From positions 1-32,925 of the forward strand of contig CAKTAA010000019.1 in NCBI GenBank assembly GCA_934526185.1: DNA of 32,925 nt. Direction: 5' to 3'. A model generated the notes under the pieces. The model worked only from the letters and a program-made list of their open reading frames with translations, was not told the origin of the DNA and ran no database searches. Below are positions 8,942 through 17,256 of this stretch, one piece after another. The position numbers were made by a program, and so were the translations under genes. The DNA comes from an uncultured Eubacteriales bacterium (GTDB lineage Bacteria > Bacillota > Clostridia > Oscillospirales > CAG-272). Numbering within the stretch: position 1 is the stretch's first letter; each line of letters begins with the position of its first letter.

Positions 8942-8988
8942 TTTATGCGGTTAATTGAGTACCGCTAATACTCAATTAACCGCATAAA
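8942..8988. repeat. Perfect 20-bp inverted repeat with 7-bp spacer
   Basis: The arm at 8942-8961 (TTTATGCGGTTAATTGAGTA) is the exact reverse complement of 8969-8988, around the spacer CCGCTAA. There is only a short A/T tail on each side, so a bidirectional terminator is possible but the perfect long stem is unusual. It lies between the integrase relic and the tRNA-Arg terminator and could be a recombination or element-end site. Confidence 0.8.
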
Positions 8989-9048
8989 ACAAGAACTTCT
9001 GTAAACAGTTGAGGAAAAAGATGGCAGCGCTATGATCGTGGGATAAAA

Positions 9049-9081
9049 CAAGCACCGACTACAAAACGCAGCCGGTGCTTG
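9049..9081 (-). terminator. Terminator of the tRNA-Arg transcript
   Basis: CAAGCACCG and CGGTGCTTG form a 9-bp stem. On the minus strand the hairpin is followed by TTTTATCC, and it starts about 20 nt after the tRNA CCA end. Confidence 0.75.
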
Positions 9082-9099
9082 TCTGCGGCGACTCGCCGC

Positions 9100-9175
9100 T
9101 GGCGCGCCTTGGGGGATTCGAACCCTCGACCTACCGGTTCGTAGCCGGGCACTCTATCCACTGAGCTAAAGGCGC
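9100..9175 (-). tRNA. tRNA-Arg (anticodon ACG)
   Basis: The minus strand gives a 76-nt cloverleaf with the acceptor stem GCGCCTT/AAGGCGC, D arm TTTAGCTCAGTGGATAGAG, anticodon loop CTACGAA (anticodon ACG, A34 presumably edited to inosine), T arm GGTTCGAATCC and an encoded CCA at 9102-9100. The anticodon stem has one mismatched closing pair and the T stem an A-C mismatch. Its 3' end faces the decayed integrase, so it is a plausible integration site of the left-hand island. Confidence 0.95.
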
Positions 9176-9273
9176 TTATAATTCGATTTTACAAAATATA
9201 CAAAAGATATAATTTAGTAAGAGAACAGCAAAGCACGTTTCTTTGAATCATTTGCTATTCACATTACTTTTTT

Positions 9274-9302
9274 ATTTTATCATATCAGGAGATATTTGTC
9301 AA
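9274..9302 (-). promoter_or_regulatory. Promoter of tRNA-Arg
   Basis: On the minus strand TTGACA (9302-9297), 17 bp, then TAAAAT (9279-9274). This near-consensus sigma-A promoter is about 100 bp upstream of the tRNA 5' end, implying a leader removed by RNase P. Confidence 0.75.
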
Positions 9303-9662
9303 GTCTTGTACCATTTTTTTTGAAAATATTTGACGTCAAGGATATACAAATATTTTTATTTATCATTTTCTTTAACTGTAGACATACCTTTCTTTGCATA
9401 GGCGCACATTTCAAAGTGCAGAAATATGCCGTCTATAGCTGTCTTTTAAATATAAATATACCTGACGGGGTTGTTTTGCAGCTTTTTTTATGTTATTATA
9501 TTCATTGACAGCAGCAAAAAAAATCACCGCTCATTCAACTGAGAGAAACACGCTAAGCATCATCGCGCAGCGGTTCATGATTTAAAAACATTGCCGCCCA
9601 AACCAGTATTAGCCGTATAAATATATAACAGTGTTCCGTATCATTAAAAAAGCAAATGAAAC
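9303..9662 (+). other. AT-rich spacer upstream of the TrmH-family gene
   Basis: About 360 bp divide the divergent tRNA-Arg promoter from the rightward methyltransferase. A weak TTGTTT-17-TATTAT pair near 9470-9500 could be its promoter, and TTGACGTCAA near 9331 is a 10-bp palindrome. I see no gene. Confidence 0.4.
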
Positions 9663-10451
9663 GTGGAGTTAACAGGATTTATGAAAAAAGAAGCGGAGAA
9701 ATTTAAAGACAGTACTTTGCTCGAGGGCGCGGTATCCATATCGGCGGTCTGGGAGGCTCAAAAGAAAGGGCATAACGATCGCCGAATTGAAACCGTTCTG
9801 GTTGACCGGAAGACAGCTGAAAAAAAAAGCCGCAGTTACCTAAAATTGCAGTCTGCCGCAATAAGTGCAGGCACACCAATTGAAATTGTGGATTCTGATA
9901 TTATTGAAGAACTTGCAATCGGACATACACACGGTGGTATTCTGGCGGTCTGTACATCAAGGACGATACCGGCTCTATGTCCGTCACATGTACGTCCGTC
10001 CGGATTTTATATCATGCTGGAAGGCATTGAGGATCCCTATAACTTCGGATACGCTCTGCGTTCTGTATACGCTGCAGGAGCAGACGGTATCATATTATCA
10101 CCGCGCAACTGGATGTCAGCGGCAGGTGTCGTTTGCCGGGCCTCGGCAGGCGCTTCTGAGCTTATCGAAACATACGTTTCGGAGAGCGATCTTACTGCTG
10201 AAATTTTTTCTGACAAAAAATACAGAATAATCTGCGCCGACAAGCACGGATCTGCGCCGATATATGATGCAGATTTACACAAGCCTCTGTTATTGATTGT
10301 CGGCGGCGAAAAACGAGGCATTTCCAAAGGATTGCTTCAAAGCTGCGATCAGTGCGTGCGCCTTGAGTATGGCAGAAATTTTCCTGCCGCGCTTTCCACA
10401 GCTTCCGCCACTTCCGTTCTCGCATTCGAGGTACTTAGACAAAATAGATGA
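9663..10451 (+). CDS. TrmH/SpoU-family RNA 2'-O-methyltransferase
   Basis: The 262-residue protein has an N-terminal substrate-binding-like part and a C-terminal SPOUT fold. SPOUT motif 1 is LEGIEDPYNFGYALRSVYAAG with the usual N..G...R pattern, motif 2 is LIVGGEKRGIS, and motif 3 is RLEYGRNFPAALSTASATSVLAFE. The family methylates ribose in tRNA or 23S rRNA using SAM at the trefoil knot. Motif 3 has ALS where most members have SLN. Two starts compete: GTG 9663, with no clear ribosome binding site, and ATG 9681 after GGAG and AGGA; the second is at least as likely. The gene stands alone, opposite in direction to its neighbours. The exact RNA target cannot be told from sequence. Confidence 0.88.
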   Translation: MELTGFMKKEAEKFKDSTLLEGAVSISAVWEAQKKGHNDRRIETVLVDRKTAEKKSRSYLKLQSAAISAGTPIEIVDSDIIEELAIGHTHGGILAVCTSRTIPALCPSHVRPSGFYIMLEGIEDPYNFGYALRSVYAAGADGIILSPRNWMSAAGVVCRASAGASELIETYVSESDLTAEIFSDKKYRIICADKHGSAPIYDADLHKPLLLIVGGEKRGISKGLLQSCDQCVRLEYGRNFPAALSTASATSVLAFEVLRQNR

Positions 10452-10705
10452 TTTGGATGACAAAGCAGGAGGACAGTGATATCTATTGTGCAGCAAACCT
10501 TTCGTTGCCATAATATGCGTATTCCGCAGTTTTTTCCCTCGCCGATCTATGTCTTAAAGAAATGCAGTGTTATGCCGAAGCGCCCCTATATCAACATTTT
10601 CTTTTGCCGTGCTCTTTATTTTGGGACACTAATAAAAAACGCCATATTTGTCTTCTACAAAGGAAACCCTCGCATTCTATAGTCATCGAGTGTAAAAATA
10701 CTTGG

Positions 10706-10737
10706 AAGGTCGGCAATCCGTATGGATTGCCGACCTT
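10706..10737 (+). terminator. Strong terminator hairpin downstream of the TrmH-family gene
   Basis: A perfect 14-bp stem starting AAGGTCGGCAATCC with loop GTAT is followed by TTTAGCATTTTC. It is 255 bp past the TrmH stop; the interval 10452-10705 holds no gene I can support. Confidence 0.75.
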
Positions 10738-11297
10738 TTAGCATTTTCTATATTCCCTTTTTCTTACATTACAAAAAAGGTAACCAACTATGACACGCGT
10801 TCAAATGAATGGAAAGTGCCGTAAGCTACGGCTAAACAAACTACAATTTGCGGTATAGTCTAAAGCCGCATACGTGCTATACTCAATCGTCAGCTCTCTT
10901 CTTCTATTACGAGCATGGTTCCGTAATCTGCCTTCCAAAGTAAAATTGCTTTTCTCTAAACACGGGCGGCTTAATTATGTGAACGCCCCCACGCGTCAAT
11001 GACTTCCGCTTTCCGGTTCTGTAAAACCGAAATCCATCATTTTTTTAACTACATGTCCTGCATAGCCATTATTGCACGCAGGCATATTCCATTTCATAAT
11101 ATCCACTATATCGGTCCATATCTCCCAGCAAAATAACATTAACCGCTTCAATTGCTTAATATTTTAATAATGGCCCGACAATGACAGCCGGGAAGGCGTT
11201 TCCGAATTTTTACATCTTCTAAGCATTCGTCAGTATTATAAAAGTGAACGTCACTTGTTCTGCATTCCTATTCCAAACAAATGCTGTATAGTACATT
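10738..11297 (-). other. Non-coding stretch with one short unrecognised frame
   Basis: Between the 10706 terminator and the end of the PBP2 gene I see no known gene. A 47-codon minus frame at 10996-11139 (starting MLFCWEIWTDIVDIM) has reasonable composition and ends GFTEPESGSH, but no good ribosome binding site. It may be chance or a gene remnant. A small hairpin AAGTGA-acg-TCACTT at 11242-11256 follows the PBP2 stop. Confidence 0.35.
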
Positions 11298-13346
11298 TTA
11301 TTTCTCTGCAAAGTAACAGTCGAAAATATCCCGGACGCAAAAGCCAGCGTTCGTGCCGGAAGAGCCGTGTTCAATGATACTGACAACAAGCAGTTCCGGA
11401 TTGTCAAAGGGTGCAAATGCAGCAAATACCGCATTATCGCTTCCCTCTCCGCCGGTTTGTGCAGTACCTGTTTTACAGCCAATAGGAACCTGATATCCGC
11501 GGAAAATCCGTGCTGCAGAACCGTTGTCCGCCACCTCCCGCATCGCGTCCTTTAAAAGCGTTTGATGCTCCGTACTCAGCGTTACACTTGACAGGACGGT
11601 TGATTCGGGGGCGTCCAGAACCGTTTCCGTATAAAATTCCGCAGTTTTCAAGTATAAATGCAGACCATATCGTGTTCCGCCGTTAACAATCGTACTGAGA
11701 TAAGCAGTAAGCTGCGCCGGTGTAAAAGCATTATCCAATTGACCGATTGCTGCCTGCAGTGTATCCCCAGGCTGCCAAACACGGCCGACCGACTCACTGT
11801 ATGCGGGACCGGCAAGAATTCCGGCAGCCTCCGGAAGCTCTACTCCTGTCGGTTCTCCTAAGCCAAGCTGTTTCATATAGCTGTTCATTTTTTCAATGCC
11901 GAGCAGTCGTCCCGTTTCGAAAAAGAAATAATTGCAGGAGTCGCGAAGAGCACCGATAACGTTCAGCTTTCCGTGTGTCTGACCGGTTCTCGTATACACC
12001 CAGCAGCGCGGCTGGTAATCCGGATAATACGTATAAATGCCAAGGTCCTCAATCAGCGTATCCCCTTCTATTAACCCATCCTCAAGTGCCGCAGCCGCAA
12101 CACCGACCTTAAACACAGAACCCGGCGCATAAAGTCCTTTCAGCGCCCGGTTTACAAGAGGACCGGTTTCACTGCTCAAAAGCTCTCCATAATTTGCAGC
12201 AAAGTTGCTGAGACTGTAAGTAGGGTATGATGCCATAGCCAATATTTCGCCGTTTCTTGGATCAGCGACGCAGACCGCTCCGGCATCAGCATCCTCACCG
12301 TCATTTTCCCCTGCCGTTGTCATTGCAGTTTCCACTATCTGTGCGATATTGTTTTTCAGACCGTCTTCAGCCGCCTTTTGAAGCTCAATATCAATTGTAA
12401 GCCAGACATTTTTCCCCGCTTCCGCTTCGACTAATGTAATCTGCTCCACAAGATTTCCGTACTGATCCTCTCTCAGCAGCATCACGCCGTCCGTCCCTCG
12501 GAGCGTTTCCTCGAAAACCTTTTCTATTCCGTCAAGGCCGACCGTTGCATCAACCGGATATCCGAGCTCGGTATAGTATTCGGCATCACCCGACTGTATT
12601 TTGCCGACACGCCCTACAATATGCGACGCATATCCGTCGTAATGATAATGCCTCTCCGTACGAGCTTGAAAGGTCAGGCCAGGATGTACCCCCTCGCGTA
12701 TCTTGGTTAGGAGCTCCAAAGGAACATCTTCAGCCAGCACATATGGCTGTGTTTCACTTGGCGGCTGTATTTTCCATTCGCACCGGATCAATGCCAATGT
12801 AATTTTCTCCTCTTCGCTGGCTCCTCTCAGCATTTCATGCTCTGAGGAATCGAAATCTTCAGCAAATGCGTCAATCAGCGCCTCCCGTATCGTCTGTGCT
12901 GAAGTGTCTTCCGGCAATGCAAGAAATTGGCAAAGCTGTTCTGTGCCTGTATCCTTTAAAATTTCATCGTCAGCGGCAGACAATACGGCGTTTAACAGAG
13001 AGGACGCGGGGGCAGCACCGCATGCCTCCATATCGCGCAGTGCCGAGAGCAGCCATTTAGTCTGCTCTTCAGCGTTCTCGGACAGTGCCGAACAATCCAG
13101 TATCAGATCATAAATTTGCCGATCGGAGACCAACGGCGTTCCATTTCGGTCACAAATCATACCCCGCGCTGCACGCACCGTCACACGCCGTTCCGTGAGT
13201 ATTTGTCTTTCACCGAAAGTATAGGTTCCATCCGCTGTTGCAAGCTGCAGATTGACAAGTCTCGCGGCGAAGATCAGACAGATTACGAGAAACGCAAGAC
13301 CGATCCACAAAGGTCTCCTTGTTTCCGGAGATTTAAGCCATACCAT
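11298..13346 (-). CDS. Class B penicillin-binding protein (PBP2/SpoVD-like transpeptidase)
   Basis: This 682-residue protein cross-links peptidoglycan stem peptides outside the membrane. It has a single N-terminal anchor (residues 14-31), a dimerisation or pedestal region beginning RRVTVRAARGMICDRNGTPL, and a transpeptidase domain with all three active-site motifs: SVFK (S410-K413), SCN (470-472) and KTGT (625-628). Length and layout fit PBP2 or SpoVD without PASTA domains. AGGAGG 6 nt before ATG 13346 fixes the start, which overlaps the TerB-domain gene by 14 nt. RodA, the usual glycosyltransferase partner of PBP2, is encoded 5 kb upstream in the same leftward run, which favours an elongation role. 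It could instead be a sporulation-specific paralogue. Confidence 0.93.
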   Translation of the reverse strand: MVWLKSPETRRPLWIGLAFLVICLIFAARLVNLQLATADGTYTFGERQILTERRVTVRAARGMICDRNGTPLVSDRQIYDLILDCSALSENAEEQTKWLLSALRDMEACGAAPASSLLNAVLSAADDEILKDTGTEQLCQFLALPEDTSAQTIREALIDAFAEDFDSSEHEMLRGASEEEKITLALIRCEWKIQPPSETQPYVLAEDVPLELLTKIREGVHPGLTFQARTERHYHYDGYASHIVGRVGKIQSGDAEYYTELGYPVDATVGLDGIEKVFEETLRGTDGVMLLREDQYGNLVEQITLVEAEAGKNVWLTIDIELQKAAEDGLKNNIAQIVETAMTTAGENDGEDADAGAVCVADPRNGEILAMASYPTYSLSNFAANYGELLSSETGPLVNRALKGLYAPGSVFKVGVAAAALEDGLIEGDTLIEDLGIYTYYPDYQPRCWVYTRTGQTHGKLNVIGALRDSCNYFFFETGRLLGIEKMNSYMKQLGLGEPTGVELPEAAGILAGPAYSESVGRVWQPGDTLQAAIGQLDNAFTPAQLTAYLSTIVNGGTRYGLHLYLKTAEFYTETVLDAPESTVLSSVTLSTEHQTLLKDAMREVADNGSAARIFRGYQVPIGCKTGTAQTGGEGSDNAVFAAFAPFDNPELLVVSIIEHGSSGTNAGFCVRDIFDCYFAEK

Positions 13347-15240
13347 TTGCTTCCTCCTGTTTTAGAATCGCATCTGTAATTTCATTCGCATAGTAATCCG
13401 ACAGATGATAAAAATCCCCGTCGGGTACCACGGCAATATCCCCGAAACTATCCGAGGCCTTTTCGTTTATACTGTCTGTCATAGCATCAGCAAGCAAAAA
13501 TGCGCCTTCGCAAATTTTCCTGTATTCCGACACTTCGCCCGATACGATACATTTTAGTGCTGCATACTCTCTGTCGCTGAGCGATGCCACAAAGCTGTCA
13601 AAGGGATCGGCGCCGGATACCATATCGATCGAAGGAACCCCATAGGTACCCCCTCTTTTTTTCTCATTTCCCGTACAGGGTATCTCTGAAATTTGATCAG
13701 CAATAGATTCTGTCGAACGGACGGATGTCTTAGAGAGCATTTCGCTGAAATTCTCATCATCCTTTGACTCCGGCTGTATTTCAGCTTCAGTTTTTCCGTC
13801 GGAAGAGGACCAGCTTTCTGCACCATCCGAAAGAAAACGCGTCAGAAGCTCCGCAGAGGCCCAGGAAGATTGCTCAATCGCTACAGCGTTCTCTACAGAC
13901 AGTTCAGAAACTGCCGGTTCATACAGATGTGCATATTCTTCTGAACCATCGCGGACGGGAGGCTTTGACTTTGGTACCTTTTTCATGGGCGGCAGATGTT
14001 TATTGTAATAGGCCAGCATGATTTGTTTCATTTCCTCCGGCACGTTTGCTGTGCTGAGTCTGGATTTGATTCCAAGTGCAGCCCGAATGCAGTTTTCGGA
14101 AAGCTTACACAAATCTGTGATCAAAAACTTCAGCGGGTACGACCGGGAAAACGAGATATAGGTAAGATCGATACGGCGTTTGCACGCATAAGAACACAGC
14201 GCCCCGCTGAAGGCATCCCTCGTCTGACTGACTTCCGCAAGGCCGAACTGCCCGCGCGTATCGCCGCTCCTCTTCCACGCTTCCGCCAGTGTCTCAAGGA
14301 CAGCCGTATACAAATGTTCTGCAAAAATCTCCTTTGTTTGGGGCGTTACGCATCGACTGCTCTTCCAATTATAATTTGTCAGCATATCGACAAGCGACAC
14401 AGTAAAAGGACATGCACCGCTTTCTTCGATCTGAATATAAAATTCCTTCAACGAAACCTTTTCCGATATTTCCGGAAGAATCGGCTCCAGTCGCTCTAAT
14501 GGCGCGGGAAGCTGGTGTACAAGACAATAATCGCACAGCCATTCTCCGAGATATCGATCAAGCCTCGAAAAAGAGCTGCGGTAATGCAGCCATAAATCAC
14601 ATATCTGCCGTACACCCTTTTCCGGCGGCACACGCGCGGGCAGATTGATAATTTCATAAAGATACAGAAACAGGTAGCTGTAATCCGTCTGTAAATAGTT
14701 GCCGTGCCGCGCGTTGTCGCGCCAGTACAGATACCACTGAAGCTGGGCCGCAGACATCTGTGAATACTGCGGCATATAGGCATAAAAGCTGACATACTCG
14801 CAAGGAGACGCCGTTCGGTTAAAATACCGTTCGGCATCCGCGATAAATTTTTCAAAATACTGATATTTCGCCGGCCACCGCAGCACACAGACGCTTTTTA
14901 TCAGTGAACGCTCAGGCTCATACCGGCAAACCGGTTCCGCCATCTGAGGCCTCACGTCTCCCGGCTGTCTGCTTCCGCGGCGCCTGCTGACCGTATTTTT
15001 CGGTGGCACAGGAAGGCCGTCCGAAGGAATTTCAGCGCTGGACGCTTCAGGTAACATCGTAGGAGCTCCGTTTTCGCAGTGCTGTTGTCCGTTTTCCCCA
15101 CCGTTCGTCGGCGGCATTACCAGGATTTCCGTAGTGCTGATATCGGAACGGTCGGCGGTCACATGTTTTCTTTTCGGCGGTACACCGAGATCCCAAAAGC
15201 TGTCGCTGTCAATCCGGCTTCTGTCGTTTCTTTCGCTCAT
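13333..15240 (-). CDS. TerB-N / TerB-C domain protein
   Basis: The 635-residue protein begins with a low-complexity region of about 100 residues. A TerB-N-like domain follows (RYFNRTASPCEYVSFYAYMP, then QLQWYLYWRDNARHGNY and SYLFLYLYEIINLP). The Ser-rich linker near 430-540 leads to a TerB-C-like end (DPFDSFVASLSDREYAALKC and GDFYHLSDYYANEI). TerB-related domains are linked by genome context to membrane and stress systems such as tellurite resistance, but the molecular role is not established. The ribosome binding site of ATG 15240 is weak (GGTAAG); a 13-codon GTG-initiated frame with a better AAAGGA site ends in TGA overlapping this ATG, so translation may be coupled. The stop overlaps the PBP2 start, tying the protein to cell-wall synthesis by context. 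Confidence 0.85.
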   Translation of the reverse strand: MSERNDRSRIDSDSFWDLGVPPKRKHVTADRSDISTTEILVMPPTNGGENGQQHCENGAPTMLPEASSAEIPSDGLPVPPKNTVSRRRGSRQPGDVRPQMAEPVCRYEPERSLIKSVCVLRWPAKYQYFEKFIADAERYFNRTASPCEYVSFYAYMPQYSQMSAAQLQWYLYWRDNARHGNYLQTDYSYLFLYLYEIINLPARVPPEKGVRQICDLWLHYRSSFSRLDRYLGEWLCDYCLVHQLPAPLERLEPILPEISEKVSLKEFYIQIEESGACPFTVSLVDMLTNYNWKSSRCVTPQTKEIFAEHLYTAVLETLAEAWKRSGDTRGQFGLAEVSQTRDAFSGALCSYACKRRIDLTYISFSRSYPLKFLITDLCKLSENCIRAALGIKSRLSTANVPEEMKQIMLAYYNKHLPPMKKVPKSKPPVRDGSEEYAHLYEPAVSELSVENAVAIEQSSWASAELLTRFLSDGAESWSSSDGKTEAEIQPESKDDENFSEMLSKTSVRSTESIADQISEIPCTGNEKKRGGTYGVPSIDMVSGADPFDSFVASLSDREYAALKCIVSGEVSEYRKICEGAFLLADAMTDSINEKASDSFGDIAVVPDGDFYHLSDYYANEITDAILKQEEANGMA

Positions 15241-15356
15241 ATTCTTACCGGTGCTGCTTCAGGCACAGCCTGGCTCACCGTTCCTTTCCTATATTTCGCA
15301 GCCGCTTCGGGTAAGCAGTACTTACGTCACTTTTAACGATATGTCTGTATCAACCG

Positions 15357-15929
15357 TCATCTTTTATGGGATATTTGAACAGCCTCAATGTTCTTCAGCA
15401 AGCCGGAACGTTCAAGAATAGCTGACAGCAGTACGGCCAATCCGCATTTTAACAAATCAAAGGGAATAAACGGCAGTACACACAGCGAAAAAGCGGTCGT
15501 CAGGCTCACCTTTGCAAAGAACATATACCACAGGCTTCCGAGACCATAGCACAGAATAAGCGCGACAGCCATCCCTAAAGAACGGCCCACAGTTTTCCAC
15601 GGCATTCGGTGCGTAAAGAATGATACGGCAAATGCCATCAACGGGTATGCCATCAGGTAACCGCCGGTCGCTCCGAACAACACGCCGGCGCCGCCCTGCA
15701 TACCTGAGAATACCGGCAGTCCCATGATGCCGAGAACCAGATAACCGAGTGTGCTCATCAAAGCATACCGCGGCGTTTGCACAGCTCCAATCAGCATCAG
15801 CCCGAAAACCGCGAGTGTAAACGGTATGGGCTGAATCGGTATGGTTATAACGGAGCAAACACACAGCAGCGCACAGCAGATACCGGAAAAGGTCATACCT
15901 CTCCATTTCAAAAACGTAAAATTGTTCAT
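15357..15929 (-). CDS. bioY: BioY biotin transporter, ECF substrate-binding component
   Basis: This 190-residue integral membrane protein carries the BioY signature: FSGICCALLCVCSVITIPIQPIPFTLA at the N-terminus, PRYALMSTLGYLVLG, then LPVFSGMQGGAGVLFGATGGYL, where the G-rich loop binds biotin. About six membrane segments are visible. BioY is the S component of an energy-coupling factor transporter and usually works with shared EcfA, EcfA' and EcfT subunits, which are not in the window. CAGGATGAAGG precedes ATG 15929. It lies 80 bp after holA and two genes from birA, so biotin uptake and ligation are in one transcription direction. No BirA-type operator is apparent upstream. Confidence 0.95.
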   Translation of the reverse strand: MNNFTFLKWRGMTFSGICCALLCVCSVITIPIQPIPFTLAVFGLMLIGAVQTPRYALMSTLGYLVLGIMGLPVFSGMQGGAGVLFGATGGYLMAYPLMAFAVSFFTHRMPWKTVGRSLGMAVALILCYGLGSLWYMFFAKVSLTTAFSLCVLPFIPFDLLKCGLAVLLSAILERSGLLKNIEAVQISHKR

Positions 15930-16009
15930 CCTTCATCCTGCCTTTCATTTCAATTAAATTTGATTTTTCATTTTTTCAAGTTATGTTTTCGGTTTTATCG
16001 CCTGCACAA

Positions 16010-17071
16010 TCAGAGTGAAATCTGACATATCAGCCGCTCTACCAATTCATAGCCGTTAACTGAGGTCTGCTTCAGATAAAGATCGGTCTTCAGGCAGCTT
16101 TCAAGAAGCGTTTCCAACTCTGATGATTGGTACAGAGCGGCGCCTTCCGTCAGCAGCTTTGTCTTATACGGATGAAGCTTGAGTACTTTTGCCGCTTCCG
16201 CCGAGGTCATACCCGATGCGCGAGCAGCTTTTACCCGAGCCAAGTCGCTCAGTGCGGATGAAATCTGAAAGAACAAGTTCATCGGCTCTGTTTTCTGCTG
16301 CTTCAATATTTCGAACTCAGAAAATAGGCGGCTGATATTCCGCTGTATCACAGCGGTACTGATGCCAAATGCTTCTGCCTCGTCAGCCGGACAGCAAATT
16401 TCCGCAATGTCATTTTTCTCAATATCAGAGCGTCCCTCGCTCTGCAGATAGTGGCTCAGCTTCTGCAGCTCACCTGAAAGCGTATCCATGGAGCAACCGC
16501 ACCGGTCTATGAAAAAAGATATTACATCGGATGAAGCAGACAGGCCCTCGCTCGCCAAGTGGCGCGACACCCATCCTGACAATTTGGCTTTTGACTGGTA
16601 ACAGAACGGGAGGATTGCTGCAAAACGGGAAGCTTTTTTGGCCAAAGCAGTCGTTTCCCATCGATAATTCATCGGAAAATCATCGCTGCCGCACAACAAA
16701 ACAACCGCAGTTTCTCCGCCGCGTGGAACCGCGGACAGAAGCGTTTCCCAAAGCTCAAGCTCCTCTCTGGACAGGGAAGCAAGTCCGGGAGAGTGTATTT
16801 CTACCAGCTTCCCCGGACACATCAGCGGCGGCGATTCAAGAGCGTCTCTCAGCAACTCCGGAAGCGGCGCTCCGCCGGCAGGGTTATCTCCCGACAAACG
16901 AACCCAGTCAAACAAAGCGTTCTCCGGTTCTCCTAACAGCTTCTTGCGCAGAAGTCCAAGATAGTGTCTCTTTAGGTATTCCTCCTCACCGCAGAAAAGG
17001 TAGACGCCGCCGGCCGGTGTTCCCTTTTTACATGCATCGGTTATAGGCCGCAGCGGATCGTCATGCTTCAT
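16010..17071 (-). CDS. holA: DNA polymerase III delta subunit
   Basis: The delta subunit opens the beta clamp as part of the clamp-loader complex. The protein contains GGVYLFCGEEEYLKRHYLGLLRK (start of domain I), a glycine-poor nucleotide-binding-like fold, NYRWETTALAKKA, the FIDRCGCSMDTLSGELQKLSHYL segment, and the C-terminal LKLHPYKTKLLTEGAALYQSSELETLLESCLKTDLYLK, all typical of HolA. The frame is open further upstream to 17200, but ATG 17071 has GGGAG at 9 nt and gives 353 residues, close to the usual ~340, so I place the start there. As commonly seen, it sits among unrelated housekeeping genes. Confidence 0.92.
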   Translation of the reverse strand: MKHDDPLRPITDACKKGTPAGGVYLFCGEEEYLKRHYLGLLRKKLLGEPENALFDWVRLSGDNPAGGAPLPELLRDALESPPLMCPGKLVEIHSPGLASLSREELELWETLLSAVPRGGETAVVLLCGSDDFPMNYRWETTALAKKASRFAAILPFCYQSKAKLSGWVSRHLASEGLSASSDVISFFIDRCGCSMDTLSGELQKLSHYLQSEGRSDIEKNDIAEICCPADEAEAFGISTAVIQRNISRLFSEFEILKQQKTEPMNLFFQISSALSDLARVKAARASGMTSAEAAKVLKLHPYKTKLLTEGAALYQSSELETLLESCLKTDLYLKQTSVNGYELVERLICQISL

Positions 17072-17256
17072 CCCTATCAACTCCCTTCTTCTCCGGTATT
17101 CGGAGCTGCCGGCATATAGGCGGCTCATCTTCTGTTTCATACAGAATTCGAATTTGTCCGGAATGCCATTCGATTTCTTTGACAGCAAAACAATTAACAA
17201 TTAAATTTACGTTTCCTTTTGTTTCTTTGTTTATATTTAAACATAAACACTCAGAT

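Noticed and set aside
8942..8988. Short palindromic repeats as a CRISPR array
   Set aside because: There is a single inverted repeat, no series of spaced direct repeats and no cas gene anywhere in the window.
10476..10682. 68-codon rightward frame after the TrmH-family gene
   Set aside because: It has no ribosome binding site and no recognisable product, and probably reflects chance openness before the terminator at 10706.
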